Shown one piece after another: positions 39,743 through 50,800 of a stretch of DNA of 64,000 nt. The translations under genes were made by a program, and so were the position numbers. This DNA is from Imbricaverruca yamaguchii (taxonomy: Eukaryota > Arthropoda > Thecostraca > Neoverrucidae): assembly GCA_034440575.1 (NCBI GenBank), contig JAOTOL010001560.1, positions 372,001-436,000 of the forward strand, written 5' to 3'. Under the pieces are notes generated by a model that made no database searches, was not told where the DNA came from, and worked only from the letters and a program-made list of their open reading frames with translations. The number at the start of each line of letters is the position of its first letter. Positions within the stretch are counted from its first letter, which is position 1.

Positions 39743-41990
39743 TGACCGATCCCACCACTTGATGTTTCGCGCTGTCCGGGACCGATACCACCACTGATGT
39801 TTCGCGCTGTCCCTGACTGATCCCACCACTGATGTTTCGCGCTGTCCGTGACTGATCCCACCACTGATGTTTCGCGCCGTCCGTGACCGATCCCACCACT
39901 GATGTTCCGCGCTGTCTGCGACTGATCCCACTAGTGATGTTTCGCGCTGTCCGTGACTGATCCCACCACTGATGTTTCGCGCTGTCTGCGACTGTTCCCA
40001 CTAGTGATGTTTCGCGCTGTCCGGGACCGATCCCACCACTGATGTTTCGCGCTGTCTGCGACTGATCCCACTAGTGATGTTTCGCGCTATCCGGGACCGA
40101 TCCCACCACTGATGTTTCGCGCTGTCCGGGACCGATCCCACCACTGATGTTTCGCGCTGTCCAGGACCGATCCCACCACTGATGTTTCGCGCTGCCGTGA
40201 CCGATCCCACCACTGATGTTTCTCGCTGTCCGTGACCGATCCCACCACTGATGTTTCGCGCTGTCCGTGACAGATCCCACCACTGATGTTTCGCGCTGTC
40301 CGGGACCGATCCCACCACTGATGTTTCGCGCTGCCGTGACCGATCCCACCACTGATGTTTCGCTGTCCGTGACCGAACCCACCACTGATGTTTCGCGCTG
40401 TCTGTGACCGATCCCACCACTGATGTTTCGCGCTGTCCGTGACCGATCCCACCACTGATGTTTCGCGCTGTCCGGGACCGATCCCACTAGTGATGTTTCG
40501 CGCTGCCGTGACCGATCCCACCACTGATGTTTCGCGCTGTCCGGGACCGATCCCACCACTGATGTTTCGCGCTGTCCGGGACCGATCCCACCACTGATGT
40601 TTCGCGCTGTCCGGGACCGATCCCACCACTGATGTTTCGCGCTGTCCGTGACCGATCCCACCACTGATGTTTCGCGCTGTCCGGGACTGATACCACCACT
40701 GATGTTTCGCGCTGTCCGGGACCGATACCACATTCGGCCCCCTTCCCCCCACTGATGTTTCGCGCTGTCCGGGACCGATCCCACCACTGATGTTTCGCGC
40801 TGCCGTGACCGATCCCACCACTGATGTTTTCGCTGTCCGTGACCGATCCCACCACTGATGTTTCGCGCTGTCCGTGACAGATCCCACCACTGATGTTTCG
40901 CGCTGTCCGTGACTGATCCCACCACTGATGTTTCGCGCTGTCCGTGACCGATCCCACCACTGATGTTTCGCGCTGTCTGCGACTGATCCCACTAGTGATG
41001 TTTCGCCGTGACTGTCCCAGTGTTTTCCCGCCGTGACCGATCCCACCACTGATGTTTCGCGCTGTCCGTGACCGATCCCACCACTGATGTTTCGCGCTGT
41101 CCGTGACCGATCCCACCACTGATGGGGATCCACCACTGATGTTTCGCGCTGTCCGTGACCGCTGATGTTTCGGTGTCTGCGACCGATCCCACCACTGATG
41201 TTTCGCGCTGTCCGTGACTGATCCCACCACTGATGTTTTGTGCTGTCCGTGACCGATCCCACCACTGATGTTTCGCGCTGTCTGCGACTGATCCCACTAC
41301 TGATGTTTCGCGCTGTCCGGGACCGATCCCACCACTGATGTTTCGCGCTGTCCGTGACTGATCCCACCACTGATGTTTCGCGCTGTCCGGGACCGATCCC
41401 ACCACTGATGTTTCGCGCTGTCCGGGACCGATCCCACCACTGATGTTTCGCGCTGTCCGTGACTGATCCCACCACTGATGTTTCGCGCTGTCCGTGACCG
41501 ATCCCACCACTGATGTTCCGCGCTGTCCGTGACCGATCCCACCACTGATGTTTCGCGCTGTCCGTGACCGATCCCACCACTGATGTTTCGCGCTGTCCGT
41601 GACCGATCCCACCACTGATGTTTCGCGCTGTCCGTGACCGATCCCACCACTGATGTTTCGCGCTGTCCGTGACCGATCCCACCACTGATGTTTCGCGCTG
41701 TCCGTGACCGATCCCACCACTGATGTTCCGCGCTGTCCGGGACCGATACCACCACTGATGTTTCGCGCTGTCCGTGACCGATACCACCACTGATGTTTCC
41801 CGCTGTCCGGGACTGATCCCACCACTGATGTTTCGCGCTGTCCGGGACCGATCCCACCACTGATGTTCCGCGCTGTCCGTGACCGATCCCACCACTGATG
41901 TCCCGCGCTGTCCGTGACTGATCCCACCACTGATGTTTCGCGCTGTCCGTGACCGATCCCACCACTGATGTTTCGCGCTGTCTGCGTGAC
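39743..41990 (-). repeat. 35-bp minisatellite, about 64 units
   Basis: The + strand unit is GATCCCACCACTGATGTTTC followed by GCGCTGTCCGTGACC. Variants are GTCCGGGACC and GTCTGCGACTG, and a few units have small deletions or an inserted segment (40735-40750). Groups of variants recur in order (about 40160-40290 and 40780-40910), suggesting block duplication. Almost every unit keeps TTTCGCGC. The long minus-strand frames (up to 652 codons) come from the repeat having no stops and are not treated as genes. Confidence 0.96.
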
Positions 41991-41999
41991 TGATGCAGG

Positions 42000-43330
42000 C
42001 GCGGCCCCAGTGCGGCAGGCACTCATTGGGCAAAGGGTGGAGCAAGTCATCAATTTAACAAGGGACACCACATGGAAAGTACCACGAGACCAATGCAAGA
42101 TTGTTTTTATCGTTAACGATCTCCGGGTTTGGGTAATTGCACGATTAACCAAATCCTAGAGAGAACAGCAAATATTGTATTCATACTGAAAGGACAGTGG
42201 CTTTTCCCTTCCCGTCGTGGAATGCTGATAGTAGTGGCTTATGCACCTGCTTCGTCGCCTGTAAACGCCTGTAAACGAATTTTCGAGCATTTTAAGGCAA
42301 CCACCAGCAGCTTAAAACTGTACCAGTGTCCACGATGTGGTTTCAGCTAGGTCGGAGAACGGATGGTATATCTGGTACATGACTTTTCAGGCAAGATAAG
42401 CAGGTACATTCCTTGTAGCGTTTATGTCTCGGTCATGCTTCGCACACCATTGATTGTTTTCCAAAAGACTTGTACGATAGATGTCGTGTATTACCATTGT
42501 ATATGTCGTCTTGCTCCGAGCTGCGACTGCAATGAACAGCAACAATCGACAAAATGCATGACAATATATATGTACATTTCATTGAGTACATTTGGTTTCA
42601 TCATTTGAGCGATGCATCACACTGTCAAAGTAGTAATTCGGTATGTCTCACTCGGGAATGCAGAACAACGGTACGGTCCTGTTCAGGAAAAATCAACGCA
42701 CAACCAATTCATAACGCATTGTTAACAGTCTTTCACCTGCGCTGCTGTAAGACACCAGCGTGGGCGGCTCACCACGCTGAGTACACCGATTCAGTTGCAT
42801 TGGTCCGGGGGAACATCCCGACGGCAATGTCTCAGTTGGCGCGACTCGCCACTAAGTGTGAATGTTGTGTGCATTCCGTCGCAATTCACTTCACCCAGCA
42901 TTGCATTCGTTAATTACATACGTTGTGCCCAATTGCATGACGCTCGCAACCATGCTCATGGTGCAATACAGTCCAAGCTTGTCGCCAGAGCGCTAACATT
43001 CACAGCGCAGGCTGTAAGCTCTAAGCTCTAAGTACACCAAGCTCAGCTTCACTTGCAGCACAATGTGGCATTTTAAATAACAACATATATCTCATGCCGG
43101 TTAAAACATAAATCCGACCAGCACTGCGGCAAACCGCCGTTTACAACGAATTCCTCGTTAGCAGTGTGCTTTATTATGTCAGTAGGGTAGCCATGGAAGG
43201 CCGAAAATCGCACTCTTGCTGTAACTAATTCGCTGGACTTTGTCCGTCTAGCAAGAAGCATCCTTTTTGCATGTCATCTGTATGGTTGGTGACTAAACCA
43301 TAGGACGATGAAGTAATGAAGCGGATGTTT
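42000..43330. other. spacer between satellites, nothing recognised
   Basis: No gene or repeat class was supported on either strand. Confidence 0.4.
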
Positions 43331-44160
43331 ACAATTTGGCGACGGTTTTTCGTCCGTCGCCGGTTTCAGGACGCCGACAGGAGTCCCCGACAGGAGTCCC
43401 GGCCGGACTCCTGTCTGAGCCCACACGTTTGAGCGAGCATGCACATCTAACGCAGCTAAACAGACTCATGGCACAACGCACAGTATGGTCTTGCACGGCA
43501 TGCTTTCCTATCCATTGCCGCTTAGCTTCGCGGCACGACAAACGCGGCGTTGGTCTGCTGCCGCTTGCCACCGACAGCCGGGGCTGCCATTACATCAGAC
43601 GGCTGACGAGCAGACCCATCTTGGGCGGCCCAGCCGCCCGCTCGGAACGCTCGTGATTTGCCGACTCGGTGTCGTTCGCACCGCCGTCGCCCTCCAATAG
43701 TGCCGCGCTTTGGCGGCAGGAAGCACGGGGCCCGCGCCAACGGTCGGCGCCGCTAGAGAAAGTCAGGCACGCCGAGCGGGAGGCACGCCGAGCGGCAGGC
43801 AAGCTGAGCGGGCTTGTCGCGTGGCACGTGCCGTACCGTCTGCCGATGCGACCGGTGGCCGTGCTCGCCGACCAGAGGGGTCGACCGGCGGTACAGCCAT
43901 CCTCCAGCATCGGTCGGGGTCGCTGCGGGGCCGCCGTTCTGCGTGGCGTGTCATCGCCGCTGAGGACGGCCGCAGAGCACAGAGGCCGCTCTGTCTTCGT
44001 CTGCGCTGGTGATAACCGTCAGCGGCACCCATCCGCCGTGTGTGCGGTGTCAGCTCCAGACCTGCCGCTGGCCGGGGTCGAGCCGACTGTGCTCCGACGC
44101 CGAGTCTCCTGACGGAGTCGCCCTGGGCGCTGCATCTTCGCCAGGTTACGGCGCAGGTCA
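43331..44160. other. GC-rich spacer, no gene supported
   Basis: High GC keeps several frames open on both strands. None has recognisable domains. A short repeated block, CGACAGGAGTCCC, occurs at 43375-43402. Confidence 0.4.
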
Positions 44161-44534
44161 CTGGCCCGCCGGCCAGCAGCTGGTGCTCGGCGCTGGTCCG
44201 TTGTCAGGCGGTGGCTGCCGGCCGGCCAGCAGCTGGTGCTCGGCGCTGGCCCGTTGTCGGGCGGTAGCCGCCGTCCGGCCAGCAGTGGTGTCGGCGCGTT
44301 GCGGCGGTGGCCGCCGGCCGGCCAGCAGCTGGTGCTCGGCGCTGGCCCGTTGTCGGGCGGTGGCCGCCGGCCGGCCAGCAGCTGGTGCTCGGCGCTGGCC
44401 CGTTGTCGGGCGGTGGCCGCCGGCCGGCCAGCAGCTGGTGCTCGGCGCTGGTCCGTTGTCGGGCGGTGGCTGCCGGCCGGCCAGCAGCTGGTGCTCGGCG
44501 CTGGCCCGTTGTCGGCCGGTGGCCGCTGGCCGTG
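44161..44534 (+). repeat. 53-bp minisatellite, about 7 units
   Basis: The unit contains CCGGCCAGCAGCTGGTGCTC, then GGCGCTGGCCCGTTGTCGGG and CGGTGGCCGCCGG. One unit (about 44275-44310) is shortened. Each carries CAGCTG. Confidence 0.95.
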
Positions 44535-44832
44535 CGCGTGACGCGTGACGCGTGCCGCCGGGCCGACTGTTTACGGAGCCGCCGCACTCGGCCGCCCCTG
44601 GAACGTTGACGACGCTGTCACACCGCCCGGCGCCGCGGCACAAACACACGGCGTGTCGGCGGTACACCACAGGGCCCGCCAGACGGCCTCATCCGCCGGC
44701 CGGGACACGCTCCAGACTGATCGACCGGGGCACGCTGCGGTCGTTCGGTGCGTTTAAAAGCCCGCGTGCATGCCGTACAGATATGAAGGTTCACTTTGCG
44801 CGCTCTGGAATTTCGATTCACTAATGAGCGTG

Positions 44833-44890
44833 ATATGACCCTGTAATCGGCGCGCCATTAAACGCAAGTAATGAAACAATCAATCGGCTC
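44833..44890 (+). repeat. solo hairpin-tail module, no clear duplication
   Basis: ATGACCCTGTAATCGGCGCG, then CCATTAAACGCAAGTAATG and AAACAATCAATCGG, corresponds to the 3' part of the ultra-short retroposons. The 5' GGGCGC is missing, so the hairpin is incomplete. Confidence 0.5.
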
Positions 44891-44961
44891 ATCAAGCAAG
44901 GCACTCGCCAGAAGAAAGTAGGGCGAAGGACAAAGCAGGACGCAAGTGGGGCTCTTGGCGG

Positions 44962-45387
44962 CGTTTGTGGGTGGGGCGGATGCATGTTGCTTCAGTTGAA
45001 CTGAGAGGAGTTTGTGGGTGGGGCGGATGCATGTTGCTTCAGTTGAACTGAGAGGAGTTCGTGGGTGGGGCGGATGCATGTTGCTTCAGATGAACTGAGA
45101 GGAGTTTGTGGGTGGGGCGGATACATGTTGCTTCAGTTGAACTGAGAGGAGTTCGTGGGTGGGGCGGATGCATGTTGCTTCAGATGAATTAAGAGGAGTT
45201 CGTGGGTGGGGCGGATACATGTTGCTTCAGATGAATTAAGAGGAGTTCGTGGGTGCGGCGGATGCATGTTGCTTCAGTTGAACTGAGAGGAGTTTGTGGG
45301 TGCGGCGGATGCATGTTGCTTCAGATGAATTAAGAGGAGTTCGTGGGTGCGGCGGATGCATGTTGCTTCAGTTGAACTGAGAGGACA
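44962..45387 (+). repeat. 47-bp minisatellite, about 9 units
   Basis: The unit is TTCGTGGGTGGGGCGGATGC, ATGTTGCTTCAGTTGAACTG, AGAGGAG. Two versions alternate, CAGTTGAACTG and CAGATGAATTA; the former is a perfect palindrome around a central G. Confidence 0.95.
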
Positions 45388-45782
45388 GCCGCCTCACATC
45401 GCCACAAAGGCTTCTACGATAGGAGGCATCGGTTTGTGGAGAACGACGTTAATAAGCAAAACTCTGAAGAAAAAAATATTATGTCTACTAAAGCGCCACA
45501 TGGATCCAATTTCGAAGGGATCTAGTATGGTTATATTTATACGGCAGGACAATGTCCGGCACTATGAGTGGCGACGAAGCCCAACCATTTCTCACGTGCG
45601 AGAAAAACCATTTGATGCGAAGAAGACTACAAAGACAAGCCACAGTGCACCAGCCATCCCCACCTGCAGCCCGGCCCGACGAGACCCAACCGTCGCGCTG
45701 TTAGGTGGAGTTTGTTCGTAGTATAGTGCTTCAAGTCCCGCTTCATTTACTCAGAATTAGATGCCCACCTTTAAACTTACTT

Positions 45783-45847
45783 AAAATTAAAAAGAAAAAA
45801 AAATGGGGGGGGGGGGGGGGAAAAACAAAAAACAAAAAAAAAACACA

Positions 45848-45904
<57 letters not shown>
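45783..45904. other. A/G homopolymer patch, probable assembly artefact
   Basis: AAAT, then a run of about 16 G, then A runs with a few C, ending in more than 50 A. It resembles 2525-2795. Confidence 0.5.
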
Positions 45905-45906
<2 letters not shown>

Positions 45907-46283
45907 TATCAAAGATATTCTTCGGGACAAAGATATCCTTATAACCGATCCATGCAGAATCAATCCAAGGACAGCGCGTGCGCATGCTGCGCTTGTCGGC
46001 TGCGGTACAGCCTGAGTGTGCCTAGATATCACATAACACTAAGATAACACACGACGGGCCGCTAGTGCAGCCTCCACCGTCGGCTGGCGGACACGATCCA
46101 GACTGTACAGCGCTGTCGCCGGCACCGGTGACCATGGATGCTGCCATACACACCGACTATTTTACTCACCGGGCTATAAACACGTCAATCAGGGCCGCGC
46201 GAGCTGCCTCGACGGCCGACATGGTGACGCCAGTCGGAGCGGGTCACGTGGCTGGGTTATCCTCACGACAAGCACCGGTGTGG

Positions 46284-46462
46284 GGGCGGGGATGGCCGAG
46301 TGGTTAAGGTGTCGGGCTATGGGTACCAAAGGTCCCGGGTTCGACTCTAACGCCACTCAGGAAATTTCCAAATCCCGCGGCCCACCGGCGAAACAGTGTG
46401 GGCGGCGCCATTAGCCGTGAATGTGCATAAAGTGTGTCGTGAACCAACCAATAAACAACAAC
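46284..46462 (+). mobile_element. tRNA-Ser/Leu-type SINE inserted in the 39-bp satellite
   Basis: Flanked by AGCACCGGTGTGG on both sides (46271-46283 and 46463-46475), which is the satellite's own sequence duplicated. The head is GATGGCCGAGTGGTTAAGGT (box A) and CCCGGGTTCGACTC (box B). The body contains CCGCGGCCCACCGG and GGCGGCGCCATTAGCCGTGA, and the tail AACCAACCAATAAACAAC. The copy at 49435-49616 is about 90% alike. Confidence 0.88.
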
Positions 46463-47348
46463 AGCACCGGTGTGGCACGTGGCTGGAGTATCCTCACGAC
46501 CAGCACCGGTGTGGCACGTGGCTGTGGTAGCCTCACGACCAGCACCGGTGTGGCACGTGGCAGGGGTAGCCTCACGACCAGCACCAGTGTGGCACGTGTG
46601 GGGTACTCACGACCAGCACCGGTGTGGCACGTGGCTGGGGTAGCTTCACGACCAGCACCAGTGTGGCACGTGGCTGGGATAGCTTCACGACCAGCACCAG
46701 TGTGGCACGTGGCTGGGATAGCTTCACGACCAGCACCAGTGTGGCACGTGGCTGGGGTAGCCTCACGACCAGCACCGGTGTGGCACGTGGCTGGGGTAGC
46801 CTCACGACCAGCACCGGTGTGGCACGTGGCTGTGGTAGCCTCACGACCAGCACCAGTGTGGCACGTGGCTGGGGTAGCCTCACGACCAGCACCAGTGTGG
46901 CACGTGGCTGGGGTAGCCTCACGACCAGAGGGTGCACGGGGCACGACCAGCACCAGTGTGGCACGTGGCTGGGGTAGCCTCACGACCAGCACCGGTGTGG
47001 CACGTGGCTGGGGTAGCCTCACGACCAGCACCAGTGTGGCACGTGGCTGTGGTAGCCTCACGACCAGCACCAGTGTGGCACGTGGCTGGGGTAGCCTCAC
47101 GACCAGCACCGGTGTGGCACGTGGCTGGGGTAGCCTCACGACCAGCACCAGTGTGGCACGTGGCTGTGGTAGCCTCACGACCAGCACCGGTGTGGCACGT
47201 GGCTGGGTAGCCTCACGACCAGCACCAGTGTGGCACGTGGCTGGGGTAGCCTCACGACCAGCACCAGTGTGGCACGTGGCTGGGGTAGCCTCACGACCAG
47301 CACCGGTGTGGCACGTGGCTGGGGTAGCTTCACGACCAGCACCAGAGT
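46463..47348 (+). repeat. 39-bp minisatellite, about 22 units, each with CACGTG
   Basis: The unit is CTCACGACCAGCACCGGTGT followed by GGCACGTGGCTGGGGTAGC. Variants are mostly GGTGTGG/AGTGTGG and CTGTGG/CTGGGG. A part of the array lies to the left of the SINE (46240-46283), so the array is older than that insertion. Length 39 keeps frames open on both strands; not coding. Confidence 0.95.
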
Positions 47349-47855
47349 GACCCACGCCGATCGGGCTAAAGAAACCTCGGGTCGAGCGCATCCGGTATTC
47401 ATGGCTTGTGAAATAAAATAAAGGTATCGACAACGGCCATATTTTAGACGACTATGTAGATTGCCACTTTGTTTGAACAACCCTGAAGTTAGCTAACCAC
47501 CAGGGTGCTAATTTCAGCATGCCTAGGACTGGAGGAGCTGATTCAGTCTGGGAGCTGGACTCCACAACAGACATGCCCGATAATCCCGGGGACCGAGGAG
47601 CGCAGACAACTTAACGAGGCGGCTACTAACAGCTCTTGGTTCTTGGTATACTCTCGTCTACCAGAAGCATAATCATGTTAGTCGACGCTCAACCTTCGCG
47701 TGCGTCGCGTCATTGCGTGTGCTACACTGCTGCGGCCCCGCCCCGCCACCCCTCCACCTCCTCACCCCGTGTGGTCGGTGGCTGCGACGATTTGTTCCCG
47801 TCCCACTCACCATAGCTAAGTTTCCCTGAGATCTCGAGCGCTGCACGCAGCGCCG
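47349..47855. other. region downstream of the transporter gene, nothing recognised
   Basis: No AATAAA on the minus strand could be seen in this stretch, so the 3' end of the transporter transcript is undefined. Confidence 0.4.
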
Positions 47856-50800
47856 CTACATGGGGATCAGGCACGATCCGGAGAGCGAGTCGGCGCTGGC
47901 GAAGTCGCGGATGGCCGCCTGGAAGGCGCACGCCGTGCCGATGACGCTGAGCATGATGGCGCACGGCACCACCACCTTCTGCCAGACGGGCAGCCGCCTG
48001 CCGGCCACACCAGTCGGCTCAGTCGACACACTCGGGGACCGGCGAGACGCCGGTCGGCCGTCCATCCAGCATCGATATACATACATCACAGTTGGATGAA
48101 ACGATTTGTCCGCTGCCATTCCAGCAGCGTTTGTTGGCAGACCAGGATGCGAATGATCAGCAATCGCGCGAAATGTTGTAACCCTCTTCCATGTTCAAAT
48201 GGACCCGGGACGAACTAGTGCTTGCTGTTGTGTCGTAACTGTTCGTGTTTGAAGTAAGTGCAGTGTTCACCTTGCAGAATCAAAATACCACATGCAAATG
48301 AGGAATTTTTATATTTCTATGGAAAAAATATCTGAAATCACTATAAAACGGTTGCTATTTTAACGAAGTATATTGAGTCAAGGTACGAAATACGCGATTA
48401 CGGGCATAAGTACGTCTTCGAGTAAAGTAAATTACATGATACATTCAAAATGAATATTACCTGCACATGGGGATGTTCACTATTAGATATATGCAGCCAA
48501 TGTGAAGCTGAACATACTCACCTCGCATATAGGTGCAAATGGCGTAGGAACATGCTCTAATCACCTCAGTGGTTGCATTTCTCAGTCCTTCTCAGTCATC
48601 AGTTTTCTTCCCACAACCTGTTTGTTCTGTTCCTAAACTTCCCCTCCATGGTTCCAGCGTCTGACTTCGCCTTTTATGCATTCTTCCTCATTTTTAGTTC
48701 GTACATTTTCTTGGTTGGCCTTTCCAAGATCATGAACTCTTTATTGTCATCTTATTTCTACGTTTTGCATCCATTAAAATGTTGACGACCCAACCTGACT
48801 TCAGTGCCAATTTTCCTGAACTCGCTTCTTCTCCTCACTCCGAGCCCTGTCTCGTCTTTTAACTGCATAATCTCAGTTTCCCCACTCTCTTCACCTGGCC
48901 CCCTGCTTCTCTCCCCGTCCTCACCTCTCGGGCCAGCCCTCCTCGCTCTGCGTGACCAATCTGAGGTAGAAGAGCGGCGGGAAGATGAACGCCAGCACGC
49001 CGATGGTGGTGGAGCCGAGCAGGTTGAGGATCTTGTCGAAGCTGGGCACCGTCAGGCCGACCATCACCATGCAGCCGATCAGCAGGGTGCGCACGATCAC
49101 CTGCTTCAGACTCATATCTGTGCGCGCAGATTCGGGGAGGGGTGCCACGTCAGTGTCATGACGCCTGCACGCATGGAGAAGGAAGGCAAAGCTAGTGGCA
49201 TAGCTGGATAAGGCGAGGGGCAGCACAATACCGGCGGCATGGCTGCGACCGGGAAACGAGGACGTCAGTGGCATGGTTGCACGTGGAGAGCACGAAGACA
49301 AGCACATGGTTGTCATTGGTTTCACGCAGGGCACAAGAGTATAAGTCGTGCACGATTCCGCGCACAGAGGAGACACGGTGGTGGGGTAGGTGACATGCCT
49401 GCCCCCAGGAGATAACGACATTTTCATCACTACCTCGTTTGTTCATTGGGTGGTTCACGGCGCACTTTCTGCACATTCACGGCTAATGGCGCCGCCCACA
49501 TTGTTTCACCGGTGGGCCGCGGGATTGGGAAATGTCCCGAGTGGCGCTGGTGTCGAACCCGGGACCTTTGGTACCCATAGCCCGACACCTTAACCACTTG
49601 GCCATCCCAGCCCCTGTCATCACTACCGCTGTACATAGACACATAACATGAAGATAATGCCAATACCATCTGTAAGCACAGGAAGGGTACGAAAGGACCG
49701 CGCTAGCCTCATACTTGGCGACAGAAAACGAAGCATGCCTTGCCGCCAGTGGCGTGGGAAGAGGGGCAAGGGTGCGGCAGATAGCAAGATTTAACCATGT
49801 ACGTTGTATATACAGGAACAACTTTAAAATAGTTTGCCCCGCCTGCGCCCGCATACCCCATGCTCATAGATGATATTTGCATTCCTCTCGGCTTGTTTTT
49901 GTGTGAACACATTGGGAAATATTTGCCCCATATACACAGAGTGGCATATGTATGTACATACTTAACAGTGGCATATGTATGTACATACTTAAAGCCCACC
50001 ACGACGGAGCGGCATCAGTTACACGTTTACACACGGAAGGAGAAGCACGGCATCAGGGTCCTAACGCAGAAGGCACCAGGCCCTTTCTCCCTTTTAGTGA
50101 AGCAAGTGAATAACGTGGAGCTTTAGTGAGGGCACTCAGCTGTGATCGCGGCAGGTCAAATTGAAAATACGTCCTTTTACTTGAAGCGTGATGTCCATGT
50201 TTTGAAATCAGTGGTGTATCTGACCGAAAACTGTATGGGATACGAACTAGGCTGGAGAAATTCTTCTAAAACTTTGTCTTCAGGTGGAAATTATCACGTC
50301 CGATACATTCGGATTTTCAAAGGTCCCACATGTAAGAATTGCATGTGCTACATAGTTGGATGAAGCCCAACGTATGTCGTCAGGAGAGCTGAAGCACGTG
50401 GCATGAATACACTTATGTGTACTCATCCCACTTATACTCCTCACGTTTTTCAACAGACGACTTATAGTACACCGAAACTAGCAGCAAGTCAGTCTGTCAC
50501 AGCTCGCCAGGGGTTCTGCTCTGACAAAATACCAGCCGATGTCACCACACGGTGGCAGGCTGGCAAAATTCACTCACACACACACACACACACACAATGA
50601 GCAACTCGCCGAACATTTCAGTCAGGGTCAGCCATGCCACTGCAGAGCAACACCACGCCAGGTCAACAGTCTCGCAACGCCTCACCTGGCCCTTCGATCT
50701 TGAGCGGCCCCTCCACCTGGCGGAACACGGGGTTCATGAGGGTGTACGTGGCCGTGGTCAGGCTGATGCTGAAGGCGATCTGACTGACTTTGCGGAAGTC

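Noticed and set aside
40087..42045. 652-codon minus-strand frame (and several neighbours)
   Set aside because: It consists of 35-bp satellite units without stops; it has no upstream exon, no domain, and other frames of the same array are equally open.
46290..46350. A functional tRNA-Ser/Leu gene
   Set aside because: Promoter boxes are good but the arms do not pair properly, and the sequence continues into a SINE body with a target-site duplication.
35385..47348. CRISPR-like arrays
   Set aside because: Repeats are head-to-tail without unique spacers, and the host is clearly an animal.
46411..47433. 340-codon minus-strand and 309-codon plus-strand frames
   Set aside because: Both come from the 39-bp satellite, which is open on both strands because its length is a multiple of three.
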